DNA of 64,000 nucleotides from Paraburkholderia sp. BL23I1N1. Lineage in GTDB: Bacteria > Pseudomonadota > Gammaproteobacteria > Burkholderiales > Burkholderiaceae. The stretch lies in the NCBI RefSeq assembly GCF_003610295.1, contig NZ_RAPV01000002.1, positions 620,001 through 684,000 on the forward strand. The letters run 5' to 3'. Of the stretch, positions 45,986 to 56,051 are shown piece after piece. The notes beneath the pieces were generated by a model. It was given only the letters and a program-made list of their open reading frames with translations, did not search any database and was not told where the DNA came from. Positions within the stretch are counted from its first letter, which is position 1, and the number at the start of each line of letters is the position of its first letter. Position numbers and translations under genes: made by a program.

Positions 45986-46663
45986 TCACCAGTCGAGCGC
46001 CGTGCCGTCGTACTGATAGAAGCGGCCGTTGAATGCATCGCGCGACGCCGCTGCCTGCGCGAGCACATCGCGCATGCCTGTGACGCTGCGCGACGGATCG
46101 ATCGCCGCTTGCGCGCCGCCCATGTCGGTGCGCACCCAGCCAGGGTGCAGCGAAATGCACGTTGCGCGCGTGGTATCTAGCGAGGCGACTTTCAGCGCGT
46201 CGTTGAGCGCCGCCTTACTCGCCCGATACAGCCAGCCGGTCGTGCCGCTTGCGTCGCCGATGCTGCCCATCTTGCTCGAAATCACCGCGAATACACCGCC
46301 GGCTTCTTCGACGAGCGGCAGCAGGATCGGCATCAACTGCATCGGGCCGCGCACGTTAGTGTGCATGACCTGGTCGAAGTCATCGGCGGTGATCGTTTCG
46401 ATGTCCTCAGTGCGCGGGCCGTACACGCCCGATACCAGCACCGCCGCGTCGAGCCGTTCGCCGTCGAGCTTCCAGCCGAGCGCGGCGATTTCTTCGGGCG
46501 CGGTGACGTCGAGTGAGAAGGTCTCCGCGCCGAGCGCTTTCAGCGCGTCGAGCGCGGCGCCGTCGCGTGCGGTGGCGAGCACGCGCCAGCCGCTTTTCTT
46601 GTATTGCCGCACAAACTCCTGGCCGATGCCGCGCGATGCACCGACGATCAACACTGTCTTCAT
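45986..46663 (-). CDS. SDR-family oxidoreductase
   Basis: 225 residues. NAD(P) motif VGASRGIGQEF at the N-terminus, VSGVYGPRT in place of the NNAG strand, the active-site Ser region VFAVISSKMGSIGD and YRASKAALN (Tyr-x-x-x-Lys), and HPGWVRTDMGG. A complete short-chain dehydrogenase, with unknown substrate. GAGGTG precedes ATG 46663. It stands between the acyl-CoA dehydrogenase and the thiolase. Confidence 0.9.
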   Translation of the reverse strand: MKTVLIVGASRGIGQEFVRQYKKSGWRVLATARDGAALDALKALGAETFSLDVTAPEEIAALGWKLDGERLDAAVLVSGVYGPRTEDIETITADDFDQVMHTNVRGPMQLMPILLPLVEEAGGVFAVISSKMGSIGDASGTTGWLYRASKAALNDALKVASLDTTRATCISLHPGWVRTDMGGAQAAIDPSRSVTGMRDVLAQAAASRDAFNGRFYQYDGTALDW

Positions 46664-46702
46664 CGAATCACCTCAAGCTATCGAACGCTTCGATATAACG
46701 CG

Positions 46703-47896
46703 TTAAACCAGTTCAATGCCCATCGCGGTCGCTTCGCCGCCGCCGATGCACAGCGTCGCGACGCCGCGCTTCAGACCGCGATTTTTCAACGCGCCGATCA
46801 GCGTGACGAGAATCCGCGCGCCCGATGCGCCGATCGGATGGCCGAGCGCACAAGCACCGCCGTTCACGTTGACCTTTTCATGCGGCAGATGGTGTTCTTT
46901 CATCGCGGCCATCGTGACCACCGCGAACGCCTCGTTGACTTCATACAGGTCCACTTCGTCGGCGCGCCAGCCGTTCTTTTCGAACAGCTTGCGAATCGCG
47001 CCGACCGGCGCGGTGGTGAACTTCGCCGGTTCTTGAGCGAAGGTGGAGTGGCCGACCACGCGAGCCAGCGGCTCGACACCGAGACGCTTCGCGGTCGATT
47101 CACGCATCATCACGAGCGCGGCGGCGCCGTCGGAAATCGACGACGAGTTTGCCGCCGTCACCGTGCCGGTTTTGCTGAACGCGGGCTTGAGCGTCGGAAT
47201 CTTGTCGAGGTTCGCCTTGAACGGCTGCTCGTCGTGGTCGATGGTCACGTCGCCCTTGCGGCGTTCCACCTTCACCGGCGCGATTTCCCATGCGAACGAG
47301 CCGTCTTCATTCGCGCGCTTCGCACGATTCAGGGACTCGACGGCAAACGCGTCCTGCGCTTCGCGCGTGAAGTCGAACGACGCCGCACATTCCTCGGCGA
47401 AGGTACCCATCAACCGGCCTTTTTCGTAGGCGTCTTCGAGTCCGTCGTAGAACATGTGGTCGATCACCTGGCCGTGGCCCATGCGCATGCCGTTACGCGC
47501 TTTGGGCAGCAGATACGGCGCATTCGTCATGCTCTCCATGCCGCCCGCCACGATCACGTCGACCGAACCCGCGGCCAGCATATCGTGCGCGAACATTGCC
47601 GCGCGCATGCCGGAGCCGCACATCTTGTTGACCGTGGTGCTGCCGGTGGCGAGCGGCAAGCCGGCGCCGAGCGCGGCCTGACGCGCGGGCGCCTGGCCTA
47701 GGCCGGCGGGCAGCACGCAACCCATCACCACTTCGTCGATCTGCTCGGGTTTCAACCCGGCGCGTTGTACGGCGGCTTCGATGGCGACCGACCCCAACTG
47801 CGGTGCGGTGAGCGAAGCGAAATCGCCCTGAAATGCCGCCATCGGCGTGCGGGCCACGCCGACGATTACGATCGGATCAGCTTTTGTGTCAATCAT
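46703..47896 (-). CDS. Acetyl-CoA acetyltransferase (thiolase)
   Basis: 397 residues from ATG 47896 with AAGGAG ahead. The acylated Cys93 is in TTVNKMCGSGMRA; the second-site His in NVNGGACALGHPIGASGARI and Cys in GVATLCIGGGEATAM complete the site. It condenses or cleaves acetoacetyl-CoA. Its start overlaps the carbonic anhydrase stop by eight bases (47889-47896), so it is translationally coupled. Presumably the terminal step for the acyl-CoA dehydrogenase in this run. Confidence 0.93.
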   Translation of the reverse strand: MIDTKADPIVIVGVARTPMAAFQGDFASLTAPQLGSVAIEAAVQRAGLKPEQIDEVVMGCVLPAGLGQAPARQAALGAGLPLATGSTTVNKMCGSGMRAAMFAHDMLAAGSVDVIVAGGMESMTNAPYLLPKARNGMRMGHGQVIDHMFYDGLEDAYEKGRLMGTFAEECAASFDFTREAQDAFAVESLNRAKRANEDGSFAWEIAPVKVERRKGDVTIDHDEQPFKANLDKIPTLKPAFSKTGTVTAANSSSISDGAAALVMMRESTAKRLGVEPLARVVGHSTFAQEPAKFTTAPVGAIRKLFEKNGWRADEVDLYEVNEAFAVVTMAAMKEHHLPHEKVNVNGGACALGHPIGASGARILVTLIGALKNRGLKRGVATLCIGGGEATAMGIELV

Positions 47897-48680
47897 GCCT
47901 GTCTCCTTCATGTTTCAGTTCCTTGATCACACCTTCGACGACTGCCGGAACGTCGCCGAGCTGGGCCGCATCGGCGGCGACCATGTCGTTGTCCGCCTGG
48001 TACGCGCCACCGGCCGATACGGCCGCGACGCAGCGCTTGTAGGTTGCATCGAGTGCCGCCGCGTCGCCGATGGTCATGCCGAGGTTGCGCACCTTACCGT
48101 CGTGCACGCCGTACACCCAGCCGTGCACGGTCAGTTCCTGGCCGCGTGCCCACGCGTCGTTGATGATGGTGGTCCGGCATACGTTCATGACCTGTTCGAT
48201 CGCATTCAGTTCGACCAGACGCCGATGGCGTGCCTCACCGAGCGGCCACTCTTCGATCAACGCGGCATGTTTGGTGCGCACGTCCTGCACATGATGCAAC
48301 CAGTTGTCCGCGAGGCCCACGCGCCGGCCGTGCAGCGCCGCGCCGACGCCCGAGCAGCCATAGTGACCCACCACCATGATGTGCTTGACCTTCAGCAGAT
48401 CGACGGCGAACTGGATCACCGACAGGCAGTTCAGATCCGTATGCACCACCACGTTGGCGATATTTCTGTGCACGAACACTTCGCCCGGCGGCAGGCCGAT
48501 GATCTGGTTGGCCGGCACGCGCGAATCGGAACAGCCGATCCACAGATATTCGGGGGTCTGCTGGTGCGCGAGGCGCGAAAAGTACTCCGGATCTTCGGAC
48601 AGCTTGCGGGCCACCCACGCGTCATTGTTGTCGAACAGATGAGCGAGCGGATTGGCGGCGGGAGAAGCGTTCGTATTCAT
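47889..48680 (-). CDS. Beta-class carbonic anhydrase
   Basis: 263 residues. Zinc ligands Cys50, His106 and Cys109 lie in GCSDSR (with the Asp52-Arg54 dyad) and VVGHYGCSGVGAAL. It resembles E. coli Can and interconverts CO2 and bicarbonate in the cytoplasm, supplying bicarbonate for carboxylases. Its overlap with the thiolase start suggests co-translation. The Shine-Dalgarno is weak. Confidence 0.93.
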   Translation of the reverse strand: MNTNASPAANPLAHLFDNNDAWVARKLSEDPEYFSRLAHQQTPEYLWIGCSDSRVPANQIIGLPPGEVFVHRNIANVVVHTDLNCLSVIQFAVDLLKVKHIMVVGHYGCSGVGAALHGRRVGLADNWLHHVQDVRTKHAALIEEWPLGEARHRRLVELNAIEQVMNVCRTTIINDAWARGQELTVHGWVYGVHDGKVRNLGMTIGDAAALDATYKRCVAAVSAGGAYQADNDMVAADAAQLGDVPAVVEGVIKELKHEGDRHD

Positions 48681-48793
48681 GGATGAGTCTGGGCGGTTGC
48701 TCGACCGATTGACCGGTCGATGTCGTTACATAAGGTTCGGACGATGCATTCAACAATGCGGGCGGGGCGTGAAGGACATGAGACGCATGAAGT

Positions 48794-50623
48794 TCAAGCC
48801 GCGCGCACGGTGCGTTCATCTGCAGGGTTTTCCGCCAGTCCGGACGCCACATCGGCGAATCGTTCCGGATAGCGGATGCAGAAACGCACGCTGCTGTCGT
48901 ACGGGAAAAAGTCGGGCAGTTCGCCTTTTAATAGATGATCCTTGTGCCGTTGCCACAGCGCCGGATCGAAGAAGTCCGCGTGATGCTGCATGAAGCATCG
49001 GCGCACGCGTGGGTCGCCGAGCAAAAACGTGCCGTATGTCTCCGGGAAAATGTCGTGCGGGCCGACCGAATACCACGGCTCGTCCGACATCTCGTCTTCC
49101 TCGTTACGTGGCGCCGGCACCGCGCGCACGTTGCATTCCGTCAGGTATTCAATTTCATCGTAGTCGTAGAACACGACGCGGCCATGACGCGTCACGCCGA
49201 AGTTCTTGTACAGCATGTCGCCAGGGAAGATGTTCGCCTGCATCAATTCCTTGATCGCATTGCCGTATTCCTTGATGCCGTGATCGATGTCGTCGTCGTT
49301 GCCGTTTTGCAGGAACAGATTGAGCGGCACCATGCGGCGTTCGATGTACATGTGTCGAATCACGAGGTTGTCGCCGTCGTATTCGATCAACGAGGGCACT
49401 TCCTTTTCGAGTTCGCGCACCAGTCCTTCGTCGAGCCGCGAAATGGGCAGCGCCACGCTCGAATATTCGAGCGTGTCGGCCATGCGGCCCAGGCGGTCAT
49501 GCCGTTTGACGAGCTGATATTTCCCCTTGATCTGCTCGCGCGTGGTTTCCTTCGGCGGCGGAAAATGGTCTTTGATCAGCTTGAACACGTACGGAAACGA
49601 CGGTAGCGTGAACACCAGCATCACGAGCCCCTTGATGCCGGGCGCGATGATGAACTGATCGCTCGAATGCTTCAGGTGGTGCAGCAGATCGCGATAGAAC
49701 AGGTTCTTGCCCTGCTTCTGCAAACCCACGGAGGTATAGATTTCCGCCTTCGGTTTGCCCTGCATGATCGTGCCGAGAAACTCGACGTAAGCGGAGGGCA
49801 CTTCCATATCGACCAGGAAATACGAATGCGAGAAGCTGAAGATGATCAGCAACTGATCGCGTTTGAGCAGCACCGTATCGAGCGCGAGCACGCCCGGCTT
49901 CACATGACGCAACGGCACGGCGAACGGCAACAGCAGATCGCCGTTGATGATCCGTCCAACGATATACGCCGACTTGTTCCGATAGAACAGCGACGAGAGC
50001 ACGTGAATCTGGAAGTTCGGCGCTTCGTCGAACACGCCGAACGCGTCCTGGATCGCCTGCATCACGCACGCGACGTCGCGTGTCAGGTCCTCAAACGGCG
50101 GTTCCAGCTGGAAGTTCGTGACGATGCGTTCGAGCGTCGCGGCAAGCCCATCCTTGCCGGGGTAATACGCACGATAGGTCGGCTTCGCCGCCGGTTCGTC
50201 ATTCTCGATATATTCGGTCGAGATCGCCGGGCGCACGAAAATGAAGTCGTTGTTGAAATACGAGCGGTGCAGGATCTTGCAGCAGACCGAATTGAAGAAC
50301 GTCTCCGCGCACTCGGGCTGGCGGTGGGTGGTGAGGAGGCCGATGTAGTGCAGCTTGATCTGCTGCCACACTTCGTCGTCGATATTCTCGGCGTCGTATT
50401 CGTCTTCGAGCAATTCGACGCATTCCTCGACGCGGTCGTCGTACGAGGTAATGCGCTCTCGCGCCAGCGTTTGCAGGCCATGCCAGTCGCCCGCTTCGAA
50501 GAGCGATTTGGCGTGGATCGCGGCGTCGCGGAAAATCCGGTAGTGCCGATCGAATCCTTCGAGCATCGTCTGCGCGACGTCAAAGCCGATCTGTGACGAC
50601 AACAGTTTGGGGAAGTGATTCAT
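48794..50623 (-). CDS. aceK: Isocitrate dehydrogenase kinase/phosphatase
   Basis: 609 residues, the usual AceK length. The N-terminal regulatory domain ([23 protein letters not shown], residues 13-35; [15 protein letters not shown]) is followed by the kinase-phosphatase domain with the ATP loop [36 protein letters not shown], and [20 protein letters not shown] containing the catalytic Asp. It reversibly phosphorylates isocitrate dehydrogenase to switch flux into the glyoxylate shunt. Upstream of the carbonic anhydrase-thiolase run with a 113-bp gap. Confidence 0.95.
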   Translation of the reverse strand: MNHFPKLLSSQIGFDVAQTMLEGFDRHYRIFRDAAIHAKSLFEAGDWHGLQTLARERITSYDDRVEECVELLEDEYDAENIDDEVWQQIKLHYIGLLTTHRQPECAETFFNSVCCKILHRSYFNNDFIFVRPAISTEYIENDEPAAKPTYRAYYPGKDGLAATLERIVTNFQLEPPFEDLTRDVACVMQAIQDAFGVFDEAPNFQIHVLSSLFYRNKSAYIVGRIINGDLLLPFAVPLRHVKPGVLALDTVLLKRDQLLIIFSFSHSYFLVDMEVPSAYVEFLGTIMQGKPKAEIYTSVGLQKQGKNLFYRDLLHHLKHSSDQFIIAPGIKGLVMLVFTLPSFPYVFKLIKDHFPPPKETTREQIKGKYQLVKRHDRLGRMADTLEYSSVALPISRLDEGLVRELEKEVPSLIEYDGDNLVIRHMYIERRMVPLNLFLQNGNDDDIDHGIKEYGNAIKELMQANIFPGDMLYKNFGVTRHGRVVFYDYDEIEYLTECNVRAVPAPRNEEDEMSDEPWYSVGPHDIFPETYGTFLLGDPRVRRCFMQHHADFFDPALWQRHKDHLLKGELPDFFPYDSSVRFCIRYPERFADVASGLAENPADERTVRAA

Positions 50624-50745
50624 GTCGACCGTGCATTCATCCCATGTCGTGAAGTCACCCGTGATTGTATCGTCCGGGTGGGCCCTCGACGCATTGCGCC
50701 GCTCTCCGCGCCTCTTTCCACGTTTCTTTCCGTGCCTCTTTCCGC

Positions 50746-51153
50746 TCAGGCAGACCGGGTTTCTTCGCGTGCACCGCTCTCCAGCAACGCGCGCGCCTGG
50801 GATTCGTATTGCGCGAGGTCTTCGAGCGTCGCGTTCAGATCCTCCAGTTGACGTTCGAGCACATCGCGATGACGCGCCACCGTGGCAAGAAAGGCGTGCA
50901 ATTGCGGCACGGTATCGGTTGGCGACTCATAGACGTCGAGCAGATCGCGGATTTCCGACAGCGTAAAGCCGAGCCGCTTGCCGCGCAGCGTGAGCTTCAG
51001 ACGAGTTCGGTCGCGGCCCGAATAGACGCGCCTCAGACCGCTCGAACCCTCGCGGCTGGGTGAGAGTAAACCCTGATCTTCGTAAAAACGGATTGCCCGC
51101 GGCGTGACGTCGAATTCCCGTGCGAGCTCGGTGATCGTGTATTGCGTGTTCAT
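50746..51153 (-). CDS. MerR-family regulator (LiuR-like)
   Basis: 135 residues. The N-terminal MerR helix-turn-helix reads [32 protein letters not shown], with [34 protein letters not shown], then a coiled coil. It has no metal-binding cysteines, which fits the LiuR branch controlling leucine/isovalerate and acyl-CoA genes in proteobacteria. It is divergent from the metallo-hydrolase at 51342, with the dyad at 51201-51218 between them. Confidence 0.9.
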   Translation of the reverse strand: MNTQYTITELAREFDVTPRAIRFYEDQGLLSPSREGSSGLRRVYSGRDRTRLKLTLRGKRLGFTLSEIRDLLDVYESPTDTVPQLHAFLATVARHRDVLERQLEDLNATLEDLAQYESQARALLESGAREETRSA

Positions 51154-51200
51154 CGGGGCGTCCCGTAACCGGGCGGAAAATCGGATTGAACGATAGAATC

Positions 51201-51218
51201 GACGTTTACGTTATCGTC
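51201..51218. promoter_or_regulatory. MerR/LiuR-type dyad between divergent genes
   Basis: GACGTTTACGTTATCGTC is an 18-bp imperfect palindrome, 14 of 18 positions symmetric about ACGT. It is similar in character to the TTTACGTAAACG-type sites described for LiuR. It lies 48 bp in front of the MerR gene and 124 bp in front of the metallo-hydrolase. Confidence 0.5.
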
Positions 51219-51341
51219 AACTTGATCGAAACGCAACTACGGCGCAATACGGCACGGGTATGTCCCGACCCGGCCGCAACCACGCTTTCCGGCATCGCAT
51301 ACCTCGCCATGCCGGACGGCCGACGGAGGAAGACAACCGCA

Positions 51342-52412
51342 ATGAATGCACTCGAACATCAACTCGACTACCCGTTCAACGACACCTTGCCCGAAGCGGG
51401 CCATGCGATGGAAGTTGCGCCCGGCGTGTTCTGGCTGCGCATGCCGCTGCCGTTCGCCCTCGATCACATCAATCTGTGGCTGCTACGCGATGAGATCGAC
51501 GGTCAGCAAGGCTGGACGGTCGTCGACTGCGGCATTGCGTCGGACACGATCAAGGAGAACTGGGAGAAAGTGTTCGACTCCATGCTCGACGGCCTGCCGG
51601 TGCTGCGCGTGATCGTCACGCATTGCCATCCGGACCACATCGGCCTCGCGCACTGGCTCTGCGCCGGCGGCGACAAAAAGCGCTGGGACGTGCGGTTGTG
51701 GATGACGCTCGGCGAATACATGCAGGCACGCGTGATGGCGGCCGGCGGTGGTTCGAATGCGGGCGGCGAGGGCGCGGCGCGGCACTTTGCGCGGCATGGT
51801 CTGAACGATGAGGCGTCGCTCGAAAAGCTGCGCAATCGCACGAGCTATTACTCGAGCCTCGTACCGGCGATTCCCGGTCAATACCGCCGCCTGCGTGAAG
51901 CCGACGGCGTGAAGATCGGCGGCAAGACGTGGCGTGTGGTGACCGGCTTCGGCCATTCGCCGGAGCACTGCGCATTGCTTTGCGAAGAGACGGGCACGCT
52001 GATTTCCGGCGACATGGTGCTGCCGCGCATTTCGACGAACGTTTCGGTGTTCGACATGGAGCCGGAAAGCACGCCGCTCGCGCTGTATCTGGAATCGCTC
52101 GGCCGCTACGAGACGATGCCCGAAGACACGCTCGTGCTGCCCTCGCATGGCAAGCCGTTTCGCGGCGTGCGCACGCGCATCAGGCAATTGCGTGAGCATC
52201 ATGACGCGCGTCTGGCTGAAGTGCGCGAGGCCTGTGCGGAGAAGCCGCAGAGCGCCGCGGATATCGTGCCGCTGATGTTCAAGCGCCAGCTCGACATCCA
52301 CCAGATGACGTTCGCGATGGGCGAAGCGCTGGCGCACTTGCATCTGCTGTGGCTCGCGGGCGAGTTGAAGCGGACACAGGATGCGGATGGGGTGATCCGG
52401 TTTTCGGCTTGA
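51342..52412 (+). CDS. MBL-fold metallo-hydrolase
   Basis: 356 residues from ATG 51342 with GGAGGA 11 nt ahead. Zinc motif THCHPDH (residues 93-99, His94-x-His96-x-Asp98-His99), GFGHSPEHCALLCEETGTLISGDMVLPRIS and VLPSHGKPF, plus a C-terminal helical extension (DIHQMTFAMGEALAHLHLL) as in LACTB2/YP-type hydrolases. It is divergent from the LiuR-like regulator, a pairing common in Burkholderia-like genomes. Thioester or lactone hydrolysis is possible; the substrate is unknown. Confidence 0.88.
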   Translation: MNALEHQLDYPFNDTLPEAGHAMEVAPGVFWLRMPLPFALDHINLWLLRDEIDGQQGWTVVDCGIASDTIKENWEKVFDSMLDGLPVLRVIVTHCHPDHIGLAHWLCAGGDKKRWDVRLWMTLGEYMQARVMAAGGGSNAGGEGAARHFARHGLNDEASLEKLRNRTSYYSSLVPAIPGQYRRLREADGVKIGGKTWRVVTGFGHSPEHCALLCEETGTLISGDMVLPRISTNVSVFDMEPESTPLALYLESLGRYETMPEDTLVLPSHGKPFRGVRTRIRQLREHHDARLAEVREACAEKPQSAADIVPLMFKRQLDIHQMTFAMGEALAHLHLLWLAGELKRTQDADGVIRFSA

Positions 52413-52447
52413 TCGAGTCGCCAGGTCGATACGACGATACGTCGATA

Positions 52448-52483
52448 AAAAAGCCCGATTGCGCAAGCAATCGGGCTTTTTTT
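52448..52483. terminator. Strong bidirectional terminator
   Basis: A 16-bp perfect stem, AAAAAAGCCCGATTGC / GCAATCGGGCTTTTTT (52448-52463 and 52468-52483), with GCAA loop, between the convergent metallo-hydrolase and peptide-binding protein genes. Confidence 0.9.
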
Positions 52484-52505
52484 ATTCAAGCGGCGTAGCA
52501 GAAGC

Positions 52506-54092
52506 TTACTGCACGGCCACCGTGCCAAAGTTCTGCCGTCCGAACGGACTCACGTGATAGCCGCTCACATTCGTGCGCGTGATGGCCGCTGCCGTTGGGT
52601 AGCCCAACGGAATCCACAGCGCCTGATCGTGGATGATCTGCTGTGCCTGTTCATACGCCTTCGCACGTTTGGCCTGATCGGGCGTTGTCTTGCCGTCTGC
52701 GATCAGCTTGTCCAGATCCTGATCGCAGAAGCGCGCGAAATTGATCCCTGACTTCACCGCATTGCAACTGAAGAGGGGCGACAGATAGTTGTCCGGATCG
52801 CCGTTATCGCCGGCCCAGCCCATGAACAGCGTGTCATGCTGGCCAAGCTTTGCCTGCTTGATCAACTCGCCCCATTCGATCACCTTCACATCCGCCTTCA
52901 CGCCGATCTTCGCGAAGTCGGCTTGCAGCAGCTCGGCGCCGGCCTTCGGATTCGGGTTCAGTACGCTGCCGTTCGGACGCACCCAGATCGTCGTTTCGAA
53001 GCCGTTCGGATAGCCCGCGTCCGCGAGCAGCTTCTTCGCCTTCGCCGGATCGTATGGCCACGCCTTCACGGCCTTGTCGTAGCTCCACGTGTTAGGCGGA
53101 TACGGATTGACGGCCGGGGTCGCGGTGTTGTCGAAGATCGCCTTCAGATAGGTGGTGCGGTCGAACGCCATGTTCAGCGCGGCGCGCACCTTCTGGTTGT
53201 CGAGCGGCTTTTTCTGCGTGTTCAGTGCGACGAAGGCGGTCATGAAGGCCGGTGTCTGCACGATGGCGAGCGACTTGTCGTCTTTCGCTTCGGCGAGATC
53301 CTGTGGCTTCGGCGACAGTGCGATCTGGCATTCACCCGCTTTCACCTTTTGCGCGCGCACCGTGGCGTCCGGCGTGATCGCGTAGATCAGGCGGTCGACC
53401 TTCGGTTTCGCGCCCCAGTACGTCGGGTTCACGTCGTAACGGATCACCGCGTCTTTGGTGTAGCTCTTCAATACGAACGGACCGGTGCCGATCGGCTTCG
53501 AATTCAGGTCAACCTGTTTGCCGGCCTTGAGCAGCTGGTCGGCGTATTCAGCCGAATAGATCGAGGCGAAACCCATTGTCAGGATCGACACGAAGGTCGC
53601 GTCCGGCGCGTTCAGTTCGAACTTGACAGTGTTGTCGTCAACCTTGCTGACCGACTTGATGAGCTTCGGCAAGCCCATCGATTGCGCATGCGGAAAGCCG
53701 CTCGCGCCCGCCACCTTGTGCCACGGATTGCCGTCGTCGAGCATGCGGTTAAACGTGAAGACGACGTCATCGGCATTCAGCGGTCGGGTGGGCTTGAAGT
53801 AGTCGGTCGTCTGGAACTGCACGTTCGGGCGCAGATGGAACGTGTAGGTGAGGCCGTCGGCGCTCACGTCCCACTTGTCGGCCAGCGAAGGCTCGACTTT
53901 CTTCGCGGCCTCGTCGTACGAGACCAGCGAATTGAAGATCACATCGGCCGACGCATTGGTCGTGACGAGCGAATTGAACTGCACGACATCGAAGCCGTCG
54001 GGGCTCGACTCGGTGCAGACGGTCAGCGGTTTGGCGAGCACGAGCGCGGGCGCCGTGAACAGTACGGCGGCTGCGAGCAGTTTGAAGCGCAT
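52506..54092 (-). CDS. Peptide ABC transporter periplasmic binding protein (DppA-like)
   Basis: 528 residues from ATG 54092 with GGGAG just ahead. A signal peptide MRFKLLAAAVLFTAPALVLA, then KPLTVCTESSPDGFDVVQFNSL (an SBP_bac_5 opening typical of DppA), FTFNRMLDDGNPWHK, GTGPFVLKSYTKDAVIRYDVNPTYW and FMGWAGDNGDPDNYLSPLFSCNAVKSG. It binds dipeptides or related compounds in the periplasm. The permease genes are not adjacent, since the next gene downstream is convergent. Confidence 0.93.
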   Translation of the reverse strand: MRFKLLAAAVLFTAPALVLAKPLTVCTESSPDGFDVVQFNSLVTTNASADVIFNSLVSYDEAAKKVEPSLADKWDVSADGLTYTFHLRPNVQFQTTDYFKPTRPLNADDVVFTFNRMLDDGNPWHKVAGASGFPHAQSMGLPKLIKSVSKVDDNTVKFELNAPDATFVSILTMGFASIYSAEYADQLLKAGKQVDLNSKPIGTGPFVLKSYTKDAVIRYDVNPTYWGAKPKVDRLIYAITPDATVRAQKVKAGECQIALSPKPQDLAEAKDDKSLAIVQTPAFMTAFVALNTQKKPLDNQKVRAALNMAFDRTTYLKAIFDNTATPAVNPYPPNTWSYDKAVKAWPYDPAKAKKLLADAGYPNGFETTIWVRPNGSVLNPNPKAGAELLQADFAKIGVKADVKVIEWGELIKQAKLGQHDTLFMGWAGDNGDPDNYLSPLFSCNAVKSGINFARFCDQDLDKLIADGKTTPDQAKRAKAYEQAQQIIHDQALWIPLGYPTAAAITRTNVSGYHVSPFGRQNFGTVAVQ

Positions 54093-54425
54093 AGGATCTC
54101 CCATAACAAGCGCAGTCAGGCAGTGCGTCTGGTTGTGTTTATGTTCCGGTGACGGGGGACGGCCGGCGACGGGCGACCCACCCTCTTTATTCTGATACGT
54201 TTCCGGCGCTGGCGCATGGCCTAAGTGTGGCAGCCCGTGCGCGGCTCGGCCTTCGCGAAAGCTTATCGAAGGGTGGTTGCGACGACAACAACTTAATCCG
54301 CATATCCATATGGACGGCGAGAATCGGTGCGCAAGCACGTGGCCCGGCGCGCTGGCTTTGCCGGGAGTTGGCTCCAGGCGGCGTTACCCGGCGAGGTGGC
54401 CTTGGCTCTGCGCTGCCGCTCAAGC
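54093..54425. other. Intergenic, upstream of DppA-like gene
   Basis: 333 bp between the peptide-binding protein start and the end of the BtuF-like gene. It presumably holds the dppA-like promoter. Nothing recognisable is seen. Confidence 0.5.
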
Positions 54426-55259
54426 TTACGACGCGGCCGCGCGCCCAAGCAGATAGGCAATGCCGTCAATCGCGCGCACGCCGTACCACGAGACCTGCTC
54501 GCCGTCGATCAATTCGATGCGCTTGCCGGCGAGCCGCGGATCGCGTTTCAGCGCGTCGCAGTGCGTTTGTGTGAAGCGATACGGTTCACTGGAGAGCAGG
54601 ATACGGTCGACGTTGTCGAGCCACGGCGCATGCTCGAAATCGAACCTGGGATAGCGCCAGGCACCTGCCGCTCCGCCTTGCACGTCGGGCAGCGTCTGCC
54701 AGTTCACGAGCCGCAGCATCGCGGCGATGTACGTATCGCGCGCGACGGTCATCCATGGTTCGCGCCAGATCAGGTACAGCACGTTTTGCTCGGGAAACGT
54801 CAGCGCGGCGGCCTCGTGCAGTCGCGCTTCGAGCGCTTCACTCAAGCGTTGCGCTTCCTGCTCGCGGTTGAAGATGGCGCCCAGCAGCGCGTACAGCGGG
54901 AGATTGTCCCGCGGCGTCTGCGGATGGGTGACGACGATATGCGACACGAACGCGCGCAACTGCTCGACGGTATCGCGCTCGTTTTCGTCGATATTGACGA
55001 TCAGATGGGTGGGCCGTAACGCTCGAATCGCGTCGACATTCACGGCCTTGGTGCCGCCGACTTTGCGCACCTGCCGCACCTTGTCACGCGGATGCACGCA
55101 AAAACCGGTGCGCCCCACGATCTGACTGTCGAGCCCCAAAGCGAACAGCAATTCGGTGATGCTCGGTACGAGCGAGACGATGCGGGTATCGGCGCCGGAC
55201 GCGTTGGCGCCCCACATTTCGTGCGCGACGCCGGCTGCATCGACCGCACGCGGCTGCAT
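54426..55259 (-). CDS. BtuF-like helical-backbone metal/cobalamin-binding protein
   Basis: 277 residues of the class-III periplasmic binding fold: RIVSLVPSITELLFALGLDSQIVGRTGFCVHP, VNVDAIRALRPTHLIVNIDENE, then the long backbone helix and C-terminal lobe (WREPWMTVARDTYIAAMLRL, ILLSSEPYRFTQTH). It resembles BtuF and related siderophore/cobalamin binders, but it has no signal peptide or lipobox from this start, which is unusual for an ABC uptake component. It starts 4 bp after the SDR gene, so it is co-transcribed. Confidence 0.82.
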   Translation of the reverse strand: MQPRAVDAAGVAHEMWGANASGADTRIVSLVPSITELLFALGLDSQIVGRTGFCVHPRDKVRQVRKVGGTKAVNVDAIRALRPTHLIVNIDENERDTVEQLRAFVSHIVVTHPQTPRDNLPLYALLGAIFNREQEAQRLSEALEARLHEAAALTFPEQNVLYLIWREPWMTVARDTYIAAMLRLVNWQTLPDVQGGAAGAWRYPRFDFEHAPWLDNVDRILLSSEPYRFTQTHCDALKRDPRLAGKRIELIDGEQVSWYGVRAIDGIAYLLGRAAAS

Positions 55260-55262
55260 GAT

Positions 55263-56036
55263 TTACTCGGTGACGGCGCGGGGCTTGCGCGGCGCGCGTT
55301 CGAAGACGAGGTCGTAAACCCGGCGCGGCAGCACATGCAGCAGCATCGCCACGACGCGCATCTGCCACGGGAACACCGCGAAGCGCGTCTGCCGTTCGAC
55401 CGCGCCCGCGACCTTCACGGCGAAGCGGTCCGCGTCCATCAGGAACGGCATGCTGTACGGGTTGTGCTCGGTCATCGGCGTGCGGACATAGCCGGGCGCG
55501 ATGGTGACCACGCCGACGCCTAGCGGACGCATCTCGACGCGCAACGCCTCGAGATACTTGAGCGCGGCTGACTTCGACGCGCTGTACGCGCCCGACCCCG
55601 GCAAGCCACGCACGCCGGCGACGCTGGCGATCCCAACCAGCGTGCCTTTCTTCGCGACGACCATGGCGGCGGCGAACGGCTCGAAAGTGGCGACCATGCC
55701 GAAGTAATTGACATCCATGACTTCGCGGAAGGTGCGCAGATCGCCGTGCCCGGTGAGCGCGCCGCGGCTGATGCCGGCATTGGCGATCACGACGTCCGGC
55801 AAGCCGTGCTGCGCAATGAACTGCGCGGCCGCGTCGGCGAGCGCCTCGGCGTCGCGGACGTCGACGGAATAAGTGGAGATGGAATTCTGCGGATGGGACT
55901 GCTGGAAGGCGGCGAGCGCCTCGCCGCGGCGGGCAACCAGGCCGAGAATCGCGCCGCGCCGCGCATATTCGGCGGCGAGCGCGAGGCCGATGCCACTCGA
56001 GGCGCCGGTAATGAAAACCTTCAGGGGTGAACTCAT
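55263..56036 (-). CDS. SDR-family oxidoreductase
   Basis: 257 residues. The NAD(P) motif FITGASSGIGLALAAEYARRG, the NAG strand VIANAGISRG, GIASVAGVRG, the active-site YSASKSAALKYLEALR and a short C-terminal basic tail. A classical SDR with unknown substrate, of the YohF/YqjQ-like type. It sits between dsbA and the BtuF-like gene, 15 bp after the former, in the same minus-strand run. Confidence 0.9.
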   Translation of the reverse strand: MSSPLKVFITGASSGIGLALAAEYARRGAILGLVARRGEALAAFQQSHPQNSISTYSVDVRDAEALADAAAQFIAQHGLPDVVIANAGISRGALTGHGDLRTFREVMDVNYFGMVATFEPFAAAMVVAKKGTLVGIASVAGVRGLPGSGAYSASKSAALKYLEALRVEMRPLGVGVVTIAPGYVRTPMTEHNPYSMPFLMDADRFAVKVAGAVERQTRFAVFPWQMRVVAMLLHVLPRRVYDLVFERAPRKPRAVTE

Positions 56037-56051
56037 TCCGGCGCCTCGGCT

